Part shown: positions 1 to 7,798 of the stretch, in pieces
Layout of the letters: each line of letters begins with the position of its first letter
How positions within the stretch are numbered: position 1 is the stretch's first letter
DNA from: HGM04593 sp964470845
GTDB taxonomy: Bacteria; Bacteroidota; Bacteroidia; Bacteroidales; Bacteroidaceae
Assembly: GCA_964470845.1 (NCBI GenBank)
Contig: CAYYEL010000043.1
Coordinates: forward strand, 1 to 19,815
Direction: 5' to 3'
DNA length: 19,815 nucleotides
Translations under genes and position numbers: made by a program
The notes under the pieces: generated by a model
The model's input: the letters and a program-made list of their open reading frames with translations, nothing else
Told to the model about the DNA's origin: nothing
Databases searched by the model: none

Positions 1-100
1 GAGTGCTTTTACAAATTTATTTCGTAATGTTGCACTTGCTGGTTGACTCTGCAAAGAAACTTTATTATTTTCTTAATTTCGCTGTTTATTCGGCAGATTC

Positions 101-112
101 TTTGTATCTTCG
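101..112 (+). promoter_or_regulatory. Bacteroidetes-type promoter (-7 box) for the ettA transcript
   Basis: TATCTTCG at 105-112 resembles the Bacteroidetes -7 consensus TAnnTTTG and is preceded directly by TTTG. The 14-mer TTTGTATCTTCGCG recurs at 7708-7721 before lepA, which supports a shared promoter element. No convincing -33 TTTG is seen 19-21 bases upstream. The inferred transcription start is near 119, giving a leader of about 65 bases before the ATG at 183. Bases 1-100 hold nothing else I can identify. Confidence 0.6.
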
Positions 113-182
113 CGAGATAATTGTAAAATGCGCTATATATCGGCGTGTAAAATAAAGTAATCAATATAAATACAATAGAATA

Positions 183-1880
183 ATGGCAACAGTTGACGAC
201 AAGAAAATTATCTTTTCAATGGTAGGTCTTAGTAAGACCATTAAACAGACAAACAAGCAAGTGCTAAAGAATATTTATCTTTCGTTTTTTTATGGCGCAA
301 AGATAGGTATTGTGGGTATGAACGGTGCCGGAAAATCGACACTTATGAAGATTATAGCCGGTCTTGATAATGATTATCTGGGCAACGTCGTGTGGTCGCC
401 CGGTTATTCGGTGGGTTATCTTCCTCAGGATCCTCATCTTCAGGATGGAAAGACTGTTATTGAGTGTGTAAAGGAGGGTGTACAATCTATTGTCGATGCA
501 CTTGCCGAGTATGAGGAGATAAATATGAAATTCGGTCTTCCCGAGTATTATGAGAATGAAGATAAGATGAACGAACTTTTTACACGTCAGGCCGAGTTAC
601 AGGATATTATAGATGCAACCGATGCGTGGAATCTTGACAGTAAACTCGAACGAGCAATGGCTGCATTGCGTTGTCCTGCACCCGACGAAATTGTCGATCA
701 TTTATCGGGTGGCGAGCGTCGTCGTGTCGCTCTGTGCCGCCTGCTTTTGCAAAAACCCGACGTGCTTCTGCTTGACGAGCCCACCAACCACCTTGACGCC
801 GAGAGTATTGACTGGCTCGAACAGCATCTTAATCAATACGAAGGAACGGTAATTGCTGTTACCCACGACCGTTATTTCCTTGACGACGTTGCCGGCTGGA
901 TTCTTGAGCTCGACCGTGGCGAGGGTATTCCTTGGCAGGGTAATTACTCATCGTGGCTCGACCAAAAAACCAAACGTATGGAGCAAGAGGAGAAGAGCGC
1001 AAGCAAGCGTCGCAAGTCTCTTGAGCGCGAGCTCGAATGGGTGCGTATGGCTCCAAAAGCTCGTCAGGCCAAGGGAAAAGCTCGTCTTAACTCGTACGAG
1101 AGAATGCTTAACGAGGATCAGAAAGAACGTGAGGAGAAACTCGAAATATTCATCCCCAACGGCCCTCGTTTGGGTAACAAAGTTATTATTGCCGAACATC
1201 TTGCAAAGTCGTTTGGCAGTAAGACGCTCTTTACCGACCTAAACTTCACACTCCCTCCCAACGGCATAGTAGGTGTAATCGGCCCTAACGGTGCGGGAAA
1301 AACAACGCTCTTCCGTATGATTATGGGGCTCGAAACACCCGACGGCGGAACATTTGAGGTGGGCGAGACTGTTAAACTTGCTTATGTCGATCAGAATCAC
1401 AAGGATATTGTTGCCGATAAGACCGTTTACGAGGTTATGAGTGGCGGCAATGAGCTTATGCGCTTGGGTAGCAAAGAGATAAACGTGCGTGCCTATTTGT
1501 CTCGTTTCAATTTTTCGGGTGCCGACCAAGAGAAAAAATGCGGCGTACTCTCGGGTGGCGAGCGCAACCGTCTGCATCTGGCGATGGCGCTTAAAGAGGG
1601 CGGTAATGTGCTTCTGCTTGATGAGCCCACAAATGACATTGATGTAAACACACTGCGTGCGCTCGAAGAGGGACTTGAGAATTTTGCAGGCTGTGCAGTT
1701 GTCATCAGCCACGACCGTTGGTTCCTCGACCGTATATGCACGCACATTATCGCATTCGAGGGCGATGGCAATGTGTATAGCTACGAGGGCTCATACTCGG
1801 ATTACGAGGAGCACAAGATGAAGCGTCTGGGTATCGAAGAACCCAAAAAAGTACGCTACCGCAAACTGATGGAGGATTAA
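183..1880 (+). CDS. ettA: Energy-dependent translational throttle protein EttA (ABC-F ATPase)
   Basis: 565 aa, two ABC ATPase domains in tandem and no membrane segment, so a soluble ABC-F protein. Domain 1 has Walker A GMNGAGKST (45-53), signature LSGGE (174-178), Walker B LLLDEP (195-200, catalytic E199) and switch His 228. Domain 2 has GPNGAGKTT (367-375), LSGGE (456-460), LLLDEP (477-482, E481) and His 510. The charged linker at about 245-330, with RMAPKARQAKGKAR, matches the tRNA-interaction linker of the EttA branch, and the length fits the family's roughly 555 aa. Known role: EttA binds the ribosomal E site and couples ATP/ADP level to the first steps of elongation. All catalytic residues are intact, so this looks like a housekeeping ABC-F rather than an antibiotic-resistance one. 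First gene of a likely three-gene transcript. Confidence 0.93.
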   Translation: MATVDDKKIIFSMVGLSKTIKQTNKQVLKNIYLSFFYGAKIGIVGMNGAGKSTLMKIIAGLDNDYLGNVVWSPGYSVGYLPQDPHLQDGKTVIECVKEGVQSIVDALAEYEEINMKFGLPEYYENEDKMNELFTRQAELQDIIDATDAWNLDSKLERAMAALRCPAPDEIVDHLSGGERRRVALCRLLLQKPDVLLLDEPTNHLDAESIDWLEQHLNQYEGTVIAVTHDRYFLDDVAGWILELDRGEGIPWQGNYSSWLDQKTKRMEQEEKSASKRRKSLERELEWVRMAPKARQAKGKARLNSYERMLNEDQKEREEKLEIFIPNGPRLGNKVIIAEHLAKSFGSKTLFTDLNFTLPPNGIVGVIGPNGAGKTTLFRMIMGLETPDGGTFEVGETVKLAYVDQNHKDIVADKTVYEVMSGGNELMRLGSKEINVRAYLSRFNFSGADQEKKCGVLSGGERNRLHLAMALKEGGNVLLLDEPTNDIDVNTLRALEEGLENFAGCAVVISHDRWFLDRICTHIIAFEGDGNVYSYEGSYSDYEEHKMKRLGIEEPKKVRYRKLMED

Positions 1881-1910
1881 AATAATACACTATAAAAATA
1901 CTCTTATATA

Positions 1911-3215
1911 ATGAGTATCGTTGACCCGAAAATTATTGATAGCATCACAGCCGAACTTGAGATAAAAGATGTTGCATCGGCCTCTATACGTCAGATAGGG
2001 ACAATTGTGCGCACAGTCGAGGAACGCTGTGGTGTGGAATACATACATTTTGAGATGGGGGTTCCGGGGCTTCCACCCTCGGCGGTGGGCGTCGAAGCCG
2101 AGTGCGAGGCGCTCGGCAGGGGAGTGGCGTCGGTCTATCCTGTTATCGATGGTATCGGCTCGCTAAAGGATGCAGCCTCGCGCTTTGTAAAGGCTTTTTT
2201 GAATGTGGATATTAACCCTTTGGGGTGCATCCCGACAGTGGGCTCAATGCAAGGCTCATTTGCTTCGTTGATGCTCTGCTCGCACCTCGACCCCAAGCGC
2301 GACACTGTACTTTATATCGACCCGGGCTTTCCCGTGCAGAAAATGCAGGCTCAGGTGATTGGGGTAAAGGTTGCCTCGTTTGACGTTGCCGATTACAGAG
2401 GCGACAGGCTCGCCGAGAAGATTGAGGAATATTTTGCCACGGGAAATATATGTGCGGTAATATATTCGAGCCCCAATAATCCATCGTGGATGTGTCTGAA
2501 TGAGCAGGAGCTCGAAGCTATCGGTCGATTGGCAACAAAATACGACGTTGTTGTCATTGAAGACCTCGCCTATATGACGATGGATTTTCGCAGCGACGTT
2601 GGTCGTCCGTTCGAGCCGCCCTATCAACCCACGGTTGCAAAATATACCGACAATTATTTGTTGCTCATAAGTGCCTCCAAAATATTTAGTTACGCAGGAC
2701 AAAGGGTGGCTGTTGCCTGTATATCGGACAAATTATACGAGAGACATTTTGACACTCTTGCACACCGTTACGGAATTGCTCGTTTCGGCGCGGCCTTTGC
2801 TTATGTTTATCTATATACATTCTCGTCGGGCGTGTCGCATTCGGCACAGTGTGCAATGGCAGCAATGATGAATGCAGCCTCGGATGGCAACTATAAATTT
2901 GTCGAGGATATTAAAGAATATGCGTTGCGCACTGCAAAAATCAAGGATATTCTGTATCGGAACGGATTCCACGTAGTGTATGACAAGGACGATAATGAGC
3001 CTGTAAGCGATGGGTTTTTCTTTACAATAGGCTATCGTAATATGAGCGGCGCACAACTGCTGAAAGAACTGCTCTATTATGGTGTCAGTGGAATAGATCT
3101 TGCGACAACCGGTAGCAACCGACAAGGCATACGCGCCTGCTCGTCGAATATAAAACCGCATCATTATGCATTGCTCGAAGAGCGCCTTAAGGCATTCGAC
3201 GAGGCTCACCGATAA
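1911..3215 (+). CDS. PLP-dependent aminotransferase, fold type I (class I/II)
   Basis: 434 aa, soluble, no signal peptide. The fold type I signatures are in order: a GSMQGSF cofactor-phosphate loop (111-117), SPNNP (187-191), an acidic residue for the pyridine nitrogen in IEDLAY (D218, with Y221), the Schiff-base lysine in SASKIFSYAGQR (K257), and a late arginine in GIRACSS (R408) placed to bind the substrate carboxylate. The region around GVPGLPPSAVGVEAE (51-65) is typical of a widespread Bacteroidetes aminotransferase group whose substrate I cannot name. It starts 30 bases after ettA and ends 27 bases before the hexosaminidase gene, so co-transcription is likely, but the neighbours do not reveal a pathway. 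Family assignment is firm and specificity is open. Confidence 0.87.
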   Translation: MSIVDPKIIDSITAELEIKDVASASIRQIGTIVRTVEERCGVEYIHFEMGVPGLPPSAVGVEAECEALGRGVASVYPVIDGIGSLKDAASRFVKAFLNVDINPLGCIPTVGSMQGSFASLMLCSHLDPKRDTVLYIDPGFPVQKMQAQVIGVKVASFDVADYRGDRLAEKIEEYFATGNICAVIYSSPNNPSWMCLNEQELEAIGRLATKYDVVVIEDLAYMTMDFRSDVGRPFEPPYQPTVAKYTDNYLLLISASKIFSYAGQRVAVACISDKLYERHFDTLAHRYGIARFGAAFAYVYLYTFSSGVSHSAQCAMAAMMNAASDGNYKFVEDIKEYALRTAKIKDILYRNGFHVVYDKDDNEPVSDGFFFTIGYRNMSGAQLLKELLYYGVSGIDLATTGSNRQGIRACSSNIKPHHYALLEERLKAFDEAHR

Positions 3216-3242
3216 ACTGCTTCTAACCCAAAAGAATACAAA

Positions 3243-4919
3243 ATGAAATTTAAATCTATTCTTATTACAATCTTGTGTGCAGTGTGCTGCATTGCATCTG
3301 CACAGGAAATATCCCTAATACCACAGCCGGCACAAATGACTGTGGGCGATGGTGCTTTTCTTCTGCAAGGCAAGGTTACACTGTGCTATCCCAAGAACGA
3401 TGCAATAAAAAATGTTGTAGATAATTTTGTAAGCGAAATTAAAACAACAACAGGAATAAAAATCTCCAAGAGCACCTATAAAAATACAAAGATTCTTGGG
3501 TACGATGTAAAAAAATGTAATAAAAAAGCAGATTCACACATTATTCTCGATATAGACACTGCATTGGGTGTCGAAGCCTATAAACTCACAGTAAAAGAGA
3601 GGCTTATAACAATTACAGCCTCGAAGCCTGCGGGATTTTTCTATGCTTTTCAGACGCTCAAGCAACTGCTTCCGGCCAATGTGATGGCGGGAGTATATGA
3701 TGCCTCGGCTACCGAATGGAGAATCCCTTGTGTGCAGATTAACGACGAACCTCGCTTTGCTTGGCGTGGCTTTATGCTCGACGAAGGACGCCATTTTTAT
3801 GGAAAAGAGGAGGTGAAAAAGATTCTCGATATTATGGCAGCCTATAAAATGAACCGCTTCCATTGGCATTTGACCGAGGATCAAGGCTGGCGTATTGAGA
3901 TAAAAAAATATCCTAAACTGACCGAGGTTGGCGCGTGGCGCAATAGTCGCGTGTGTGGCTGGGGCGACGTAAAGCCCGACGGCATACGCTACGGTGGTTA
4001 CTACACGCAGAAAGAGGCACGCGAGATTGTAGCCTATGCCAAGGAACGCTTCATTGAGATAGTCCCCGAGGTTGATATTCCGGGGCACTCGCAGGCCGCC
4101 GTAGCCTCTTATCCCGAGTTTCTCGCTTGCGACCCCGAGAATCCTCACGAGGTGTGGCTGTGGCAGGGAGTTTCGGGCGATGTAATAAATGTGTCGCACC
4201 CCCGAACCGTTCAATTTGCCAAGGATGTTATAGATGAGCTTACAGCGGTCTTTCCGTTCGAGTATATACATTTGGGCGGCGACGAGTGTCCCACACGCAA
4301 ATGGGAACAAAATAGCGATTGTCAGGCACTACTAAAAGAGATAGGCTCGCAGAATTATCGCGACCTTCAGATAAATTTCTACCGACAACTTAAAGAACAC
4401 ATTGCGTTGAAACCCGCGAACGAGCAGCGCCGACTAATCTTCTGGAACGAGGTGCTTCACGGAAACACCGCTTCGCTTGGCAACGATATTACCATTATGG
4501 CGTGGATAGGTGCCGACAAGGCTGCAAAAGAGGCAGCCTCACGAGGAATGAATACAATTCTATCGCCGCAGATACCTTATTACATAAATCGTAAGCAATC
4601 TAATCTGTCAAGCGAGCCTCATTCGCAAGGACACGGCACCGAGACTGTTGAGGCGGTATATAATTATGTACCTATGAAGAATGTGCCCTTAGAACTTCAA
4701 CAAAAATATATGGGCGTACAGGCCAATTTCTGGACAGAGTGGGTCGAGACCCCCGACCACGTACAGTATCTGATGCTCCCCCGATTGGCGGCTGTTGCCG
4801 AGGCCGGATGGACGCCTCAAGAGCTACGCGATTATAAAAATTTCGAGCAACGCTTGCAAGGCGAGGCGCTCTATTATCGTCTCAAAGGTGTCAATTATGG
4901 TAAGCACGTGTTTAAATAA
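3243..4919 (+). CDS. Secreted beta-N-acetylhexosaminidase, glycoside hydrolase family 20
   Basis: 558 aa. Residues 1-20 form a signal peptide with a likely signal peptidase I site ASA|QE. No clear lipobox precedes the cysteines at 12, 15 and 16, so export to the periplasm as a soluble protein is favoured. An N-terminal alpha/beta domain (about 22-165) precedes the TIM-barrel domain, which opens with FAWRGFMLDEGRHF (172-185). HWHLTEDQGWR (207-217) and LGGDE (344-348) are diagnostic: D347 and E348 are the substrate-assisted catalytic pair. Tryptophans in AWIGADK and FWTEW would line the sugar pocket. Expected reaction: release of terminal GlcNAc/GalNAc from host glycans, chitin-like oligosaccharides or glycolipids. 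There is no extra carbohydrate-binding module and no SusC/SusD neighbour, so this is a stand-alone enzyme rather than part of a polysaccharide utilisation locus. Confidence 0.93.
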   Translation: MKFKSILITILCAVCCIASAQEISLIPQPAQMTVGDGAFLLQGKVTLCYPKNDAIKNVVDNFVSEIKTTTGIKISKSTYKNTKILGYDVKKCNKKADSHIILDIDTALGVEAYKLTVKERLITITASKPAGFFYAFQTLKQLLPANVMAGVYDASATEWRIPCVQINDEPRFAWRGFMLDEGRHFYGKEEVKKILDIMAAYKMNRFHWHLTEDQGWRIEIKKYPKLTEVGAWRNSRVCGWGDVKPDGIRYGGYYTQKEAREIVAYAKERFIEIVPEVDIPGHSQAAVASYPEFLACDPENPHEVWLWQGVSGDVINVSHPRTVQFAKDVIDELTAVFPFEYIHLGGDECPTRKWEQNSDCQALLKEIGSQNYRDLQINFYRQLKEHIALKPANEQRRLIFWNEVLHGNTASLGNDITIMAWIGADKAAKEAASRGMNTILSPQIPYYINRKQSNLSSEPHSQGHGTETVEAVYNYVPMKNVPLELQQKYMGVQANFWTEWVETPDHVQYLMLPRLAAVAEAGWTPQELRDYKNFEQRLQGEALYYRLKGVNYGKHVFK

Positions 4920-4938
4920 AATAACATCCTAATTTGCT

Positions 4939-4987
4939 AAAAAACCGAAAAACTTTTACATACATGTAGAGGCGTTTCGGTTTTTTT
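4939..4987 (+). terminator. Rho-independent terminator after the hexosaminidase gene
   Basis: A perfect 12-bp stem (4939-4950 with 4975-4986, core ACCGAAA/TTTCGGT) begins 20 bases after the stop codon. Inside it, TACA (4957-4960) pairs with TGTA (4965-4968) around a 4-base loop, extended by U-A, G-U and C-G pairs. The 3' arm ends in a run of seven T. The A-rich 5' arm could also serve the other strand, but no minus-strand gene needs it. Confidence 0.85.
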
Positions 4988-4989
4988 AG

Positions 4990-4997
4990 TATTTTTG
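4990..4997 (+). promoter_or_regulatory. Candidate -7 box for the AsmA-like gene
   Basis: TATTTTTG fits TAnnTTTG exactly and starts 3 bases after the terminator's T run. The inferred start near 5004 leaves about 34 bases of leader before the ATG at 5038. No clear -33 TTTG is present, and the -33 position would fall inside the terminator hairpin. Confidence 0.45.
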
Positions 4998-5037
4998 AAA
5001 ATCGTGTTCACAGCGAACTAAATTCAAATTATACATA

Positions 5038-7551
5038 ATGAAAAAGATTCTTAAAATTGTAGGTGCGATATTTCTTGCAATCGTACTTTTATTGGTTACT
5101 CTGCCATATCTTTTCAAAGATAAAATAGAGGCATTGGTAAAGGAAGAGGGTAATAAGATGCTCAATGCCGAGTTTGATTTTGGAACTCTCGATATTAGTC
5201 TTATAAGCAATTTCCCTCTTGCTTCAATTACACTTGAGGATTTTTATCTCAAAGGCGTCGGACAATTCGAGAATGATACTCTTGTTTCGGCAGGCGAGGT
5301 TACAGCAGCCGTAAATGTAATGTCTCTTTTTGGCGACGAGGGCTTCGATATTAAAAAAGTGTTGCTCGATAGAGTGTCGCTCAAGGCCATTGTGATGCCC
5401 GACAGCAGTGTCAATTGGGATGTTATGAAGCCGGCCGATGAGGTAGAGGAAGCCGCAGTCGATACTGCATCATCGCCTTTCCGCATTAAACTGCAACAAC
5501 TGACAGTAAGCGATTTTAACCTTGTTTATGACGACCGTCTGAGTAATATGTATGCCAAGGTCGAGAATCTTGATGCAGGTTGCTCGGGCGATTTTGGAAG
5601 TGCCCGCACAATGCTCAGTCTCGAAGCTTCTCTTGAGGCACTTACGTTCAGTATGGACGGTGTTCCTTTTCTTAACAAGGCACACGTTGCCGCAAATATG
5701 AATATCGACGCCGACCTCGAAAATAACAAATTCACCCTTGACGAGAATTCACTACAACTAAATGCCATAAAGGCTGCAATTGATGGCTGGGTGGCACTCA
5801 CCGACGAGGGGGTTGATATGGACATAAAACTCAATAGTAACGAAATCGGCTTTAAAGAGGTGTTGTCGCTTGTTCCTGCAATTTACTCAAAGGATTTTGA
5901 AGGGTTAAAGACCGATGGAAAAGCAACGCTTGCAGCGTGGGCTAAGGGTACTCTCAAGGGTGATAGTATTGTGCCACAATTTAATATTGCGTTTGATGTG
6001 AAGGATGCAATGTTTCGCTATCCATCGCTTCCGATGGGGGTAGATAAGATTAACATCAACGCCAAGGTCGAGAATCCCGGTGGTGCACTCGATGCAACAA
6101 TTGTTGACGTTGCACCGCTTAGCTTTGTGATGGCCGGCAATCCTTTCAGCGTGGCAGTAAAATTGCTCACTCCGATAAGTAATATGCAATTCGATGCTTC
6201 GGCCAAGGGTAAGCTCGACCTCGGAAAAATAAAGGATGTTTATCCTCTTGAAAATATGGCACTTAACGGCATTGTTGATGCCGATATGAGCATAAGCGGA
6301 TGTATGGCATATATCGAAAAGGAACAGTATGACAAGGTTAAAGCTCAGGGTAGTGTGCGCTTGAATAATATGCTGCTTAAGATGGAGAATATGCCTGATG
6401 TTGACATAAAAAATTCGGTGCTTACGTTTAATCCTCGTTATCTTGAGCTCAGTCGCACAACGGTAAATATCGGCGATAATGATATAACCTTGAATAGTAA
6501 ATTCGAGAATTACATGGGCTTTGCGCTCAAGGGTACTACGCTTAAAGGCACGCTTGATGTCAACAGCAATAATTTTAATCTGAACGACTTTATGTCGGCC
6601 GATACAACAACTGTTGCTCAGAGCAGTGAGGTTGCTACCGATACTGTTGCAATGGGTGTTATATACGTTCCCGAGAATATAGATTTTCGTATGCAGGCCG
6701 ATTTTAAAAAGGTGTTGTTCGATAATATGACTTTCGGGAATATGAAAGGCGAGCTTCTTGTGAAAGATGGAAAGGTTGATATGAAAAACCTTTCAATGAA
6801 CACAATGGGCGGAAGTGTTGTGGTAAATGGTTTTTACAAAGCAACGGAAAAAACAGAGCCTGAATTTGATGCCGGATTCAAACTCTCGAACATAGTTTTT
6901 GCGCAGGCCTACAAAGAACTTAATATGGTGCAAAAGATGGCTCCCATATTCAATGGACTTACCGGTAGCTTCTCGGGTAGTATGAAAATATCTACAAAAC
7001 TCGATGAAACAATGAGCCCAGTATTACAGACGATGAGTGGTAGCGGTGTGCTTTCGACGCGCGACCTTAGTCTTAATAATGTTGCAGTTATTCAACAGGT
7101 AGCCGATATTATAAACAAGCCTTCGTTGAAGGATACCAAGGTTAAGGATTTGAATGTTGAGTTTACAATAAATGATGGCCGAATAAATACTAAACCTTTT
7201 AGTATCAAGATGGGAGACTGCACGATGAATCTTTCGGGTTCTACCGGTCTTGACCAAACAATCGATTATCGTGGCGAGATTACATTGCCGGCTTCGGTTG
7301 GAAAATTGTCGCAGTTGGGCACTGTTGATATGACAGTAGGCGGAACATTTACATCGCCTAAGGTGGGTATTGATATGGAGGCACTCGCCAAGAAGGCTGC
7401 CGCAAAGGCTGCCGAAGGAGCAATTGATAAACTGCTTGGCGGAAAGTCGAGTGGAGCAGCATCCGACACGACAAAAAGCTCGGCCGAAAAGAAAGTCGAT
7501 GTTGTGAAAGATGTTCTTGGAAAAGCTAAAGACCTATTTAAGAAAAAGTAA
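5038..7551 (+). CDS. AsmA-like inner-membrane-anchored envelope protein
   Basis: 837 aa. A single N-terminal hydrophobic segment (about 4-24, after MKKILK) anchors it, with the long remainder in the periplasm. The body is repetitive beta-strand-rich sequence: alternating short hydrophobic strands, many 'LDID/LNSN/MSG' turns and few aromatic catalytic-type motifs. That is the texture of AsmA-family proteins, which are related to the bridge-like TamB/YhdP lipid-transport proteins. The last 250 residues up to about 785 look like the conserved AsmA C-terminal region. The tail (about 782-837) is Ala/Lys/Ser rich (ALAKKAAAKAAEGA) and ends in FKKK, probably helical and basic. By family analogy it acts in outer membrane assembly or lipid homeostasis. 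It is transcribed alone, between two terminators. A low-complexity linker (about 134-147, EVEEAAVDTASS) separates N-terminal modules. Confidence 0.82.
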   Translation: MKKILKIVGAIFLAIVLLLVTLPYLFKDKIEALVKEEGNKMLNAEFDFGTLDISLISNFPLASITLEDFYLKGVGQFENDTLVSAGEVTAAVNVMSLFGDEGFDIKKVLLDRVSLKAIVMPDSSVNWDVMKPADEVEEAAVDTASSPFRIKLQQLTVSDFNLVYDDRLSNMYAKVENLDAGCSGDFGSARTMLSLEASLEALTFSMDGVPFLNKAHVAANMNIDADLENNKFTLDENSLQLNAIKAAIDGWVALTDEGVDMDIKLNSNEIGFKEVLSLVPAIYSKDFEGLKTDGKATLAAWAKGTLKGDSIVPQFNIAFDVKDAMFRYPSLPMGVDKININAKVENPGGALDATIVDVAPLSFVMAGNPFSVAVKLLTPISNMQFDASAKGKLDLGKIKDVYPLENMALNGIVDADMSISGCMAYIEKEQYDKVKAQGSVRLNNMLLKMENMPDVDIKNSVLTFNPRYLELSRTTVNIGDNDITLNSKFENYMGFALKGTTLKGTLDVNSNNFNLNDFMSADTTTVAQSSEVATDTVAMGVIYVPENIDFRMQADFKKVLFDNMTFGNMKGELLVKDGKVDMKNLSMNTMGGSVVVNGFYKATEKTEPEFDAGFKLSNIVFAQAYKELNMVQKMAPIFNGLTGSFSGSMKISTKLDETMSPVLQTMSGSGVLSTRDLSLNNVAVIQQVADIINKPSLKDTKVKDLNVEFTINDGRINTKPFSIKMGDCTMNLSGSTGLDQTIDYRGEITLPASVGKLSQLGTVDMTVGGTFTSPKVGIDMEALAKKAAAKAAEGAIDKLLGGKSSGAASDTTKSSAEKKVDVVKDVLGKAKDLFKKK

Positions 7552-7584
7552 TTATAAGAAATATTTTTTGTTTGAAAAAATATT

Positions 7585-7616
7585 ACAAAGCGAGCTTCGG
7601 GCTCGCTTTGTTTTTA
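7585..7616 (+). terminator. Rho-independent terminator after the AsmA-like gene
   Basis: A perfect 11-bp GC-containing stem (7585-7595 ACAAAGCGAGC with 7601-7611) closes a 5-base TTCGG loop and is followed by a T run (7611-7616). It begins 34 bases after the stop codon. This is the strongest terminator in the window. Confidence 0.93.
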
Positions 7617-7707
7617 TATTCATTGTGTGCTTTTCTTGTATTTGCCGATGCAATAAACAACACTTTTTGTATTATATAATAATAATTTATAATTATTTAG
7701 ATTTTTA

Positions 7708-7719
7708 TTTGTATCTTCG
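7708..7719 (+). promoter_or_regulatory. Bacteroidetes-type promoter (-7 box) for lepA
   Basis: TTTG followed by TATCTTCG (7712-7719) repeats the sequence found before ettA over 14 bases. It sits in a very AT-rich stretch (about 7660-7710), which fits an UP-like or easily melted region. The inferred start near 7726 gives a leader of about 70 bases to the ATG at 7799. A clear -33 TTTG at the right spacing is not visible. Confidence 0.6.
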
Positions 7720-7798
7720 CGCTCGAAAATGTATAATAGGGTATTTTGTGCGTATAATTGTACAATAGCTACCCTAAAAATAGATTGCTGAAATAATT

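Noticed and set aside
1239..1745. 168-codon minus-strand frame
   Set aside because: It is antisense to the second ABC domain of ettA and lacks any protein-like signature.
183..1880. ABC-F antibiotic-resistance protein
   Set aside because: The N-terminus, linker motif RMAPKARQAKGKAR and length fit EttA, a housekeeping factor, and the neighbours are not resistance genes.
3243..3310. Lipoprotein signal in the hexosaminidase
   Set aside because: Cysteines at 12, 15 and 16 lack a good lipobox before them, and ASA|Q at 18-21 is a normal signal peptidase I site.
3534..4310. 258-codon minus-strand frame
   Set aside because: It lies wholly inside the hexosaminidase gene, including its catalytic motif, and its translation shows no recognisable domain.
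7511..7768. 85-codon plus-strand frame overlapping the end of the AsmA-like gene
   Set aside because: It runs through the strong terminator at 7585-7616 and the lepA promoter; its composition (Tyr, Ile and Phe rich) is that of translated AT-rich spacer.
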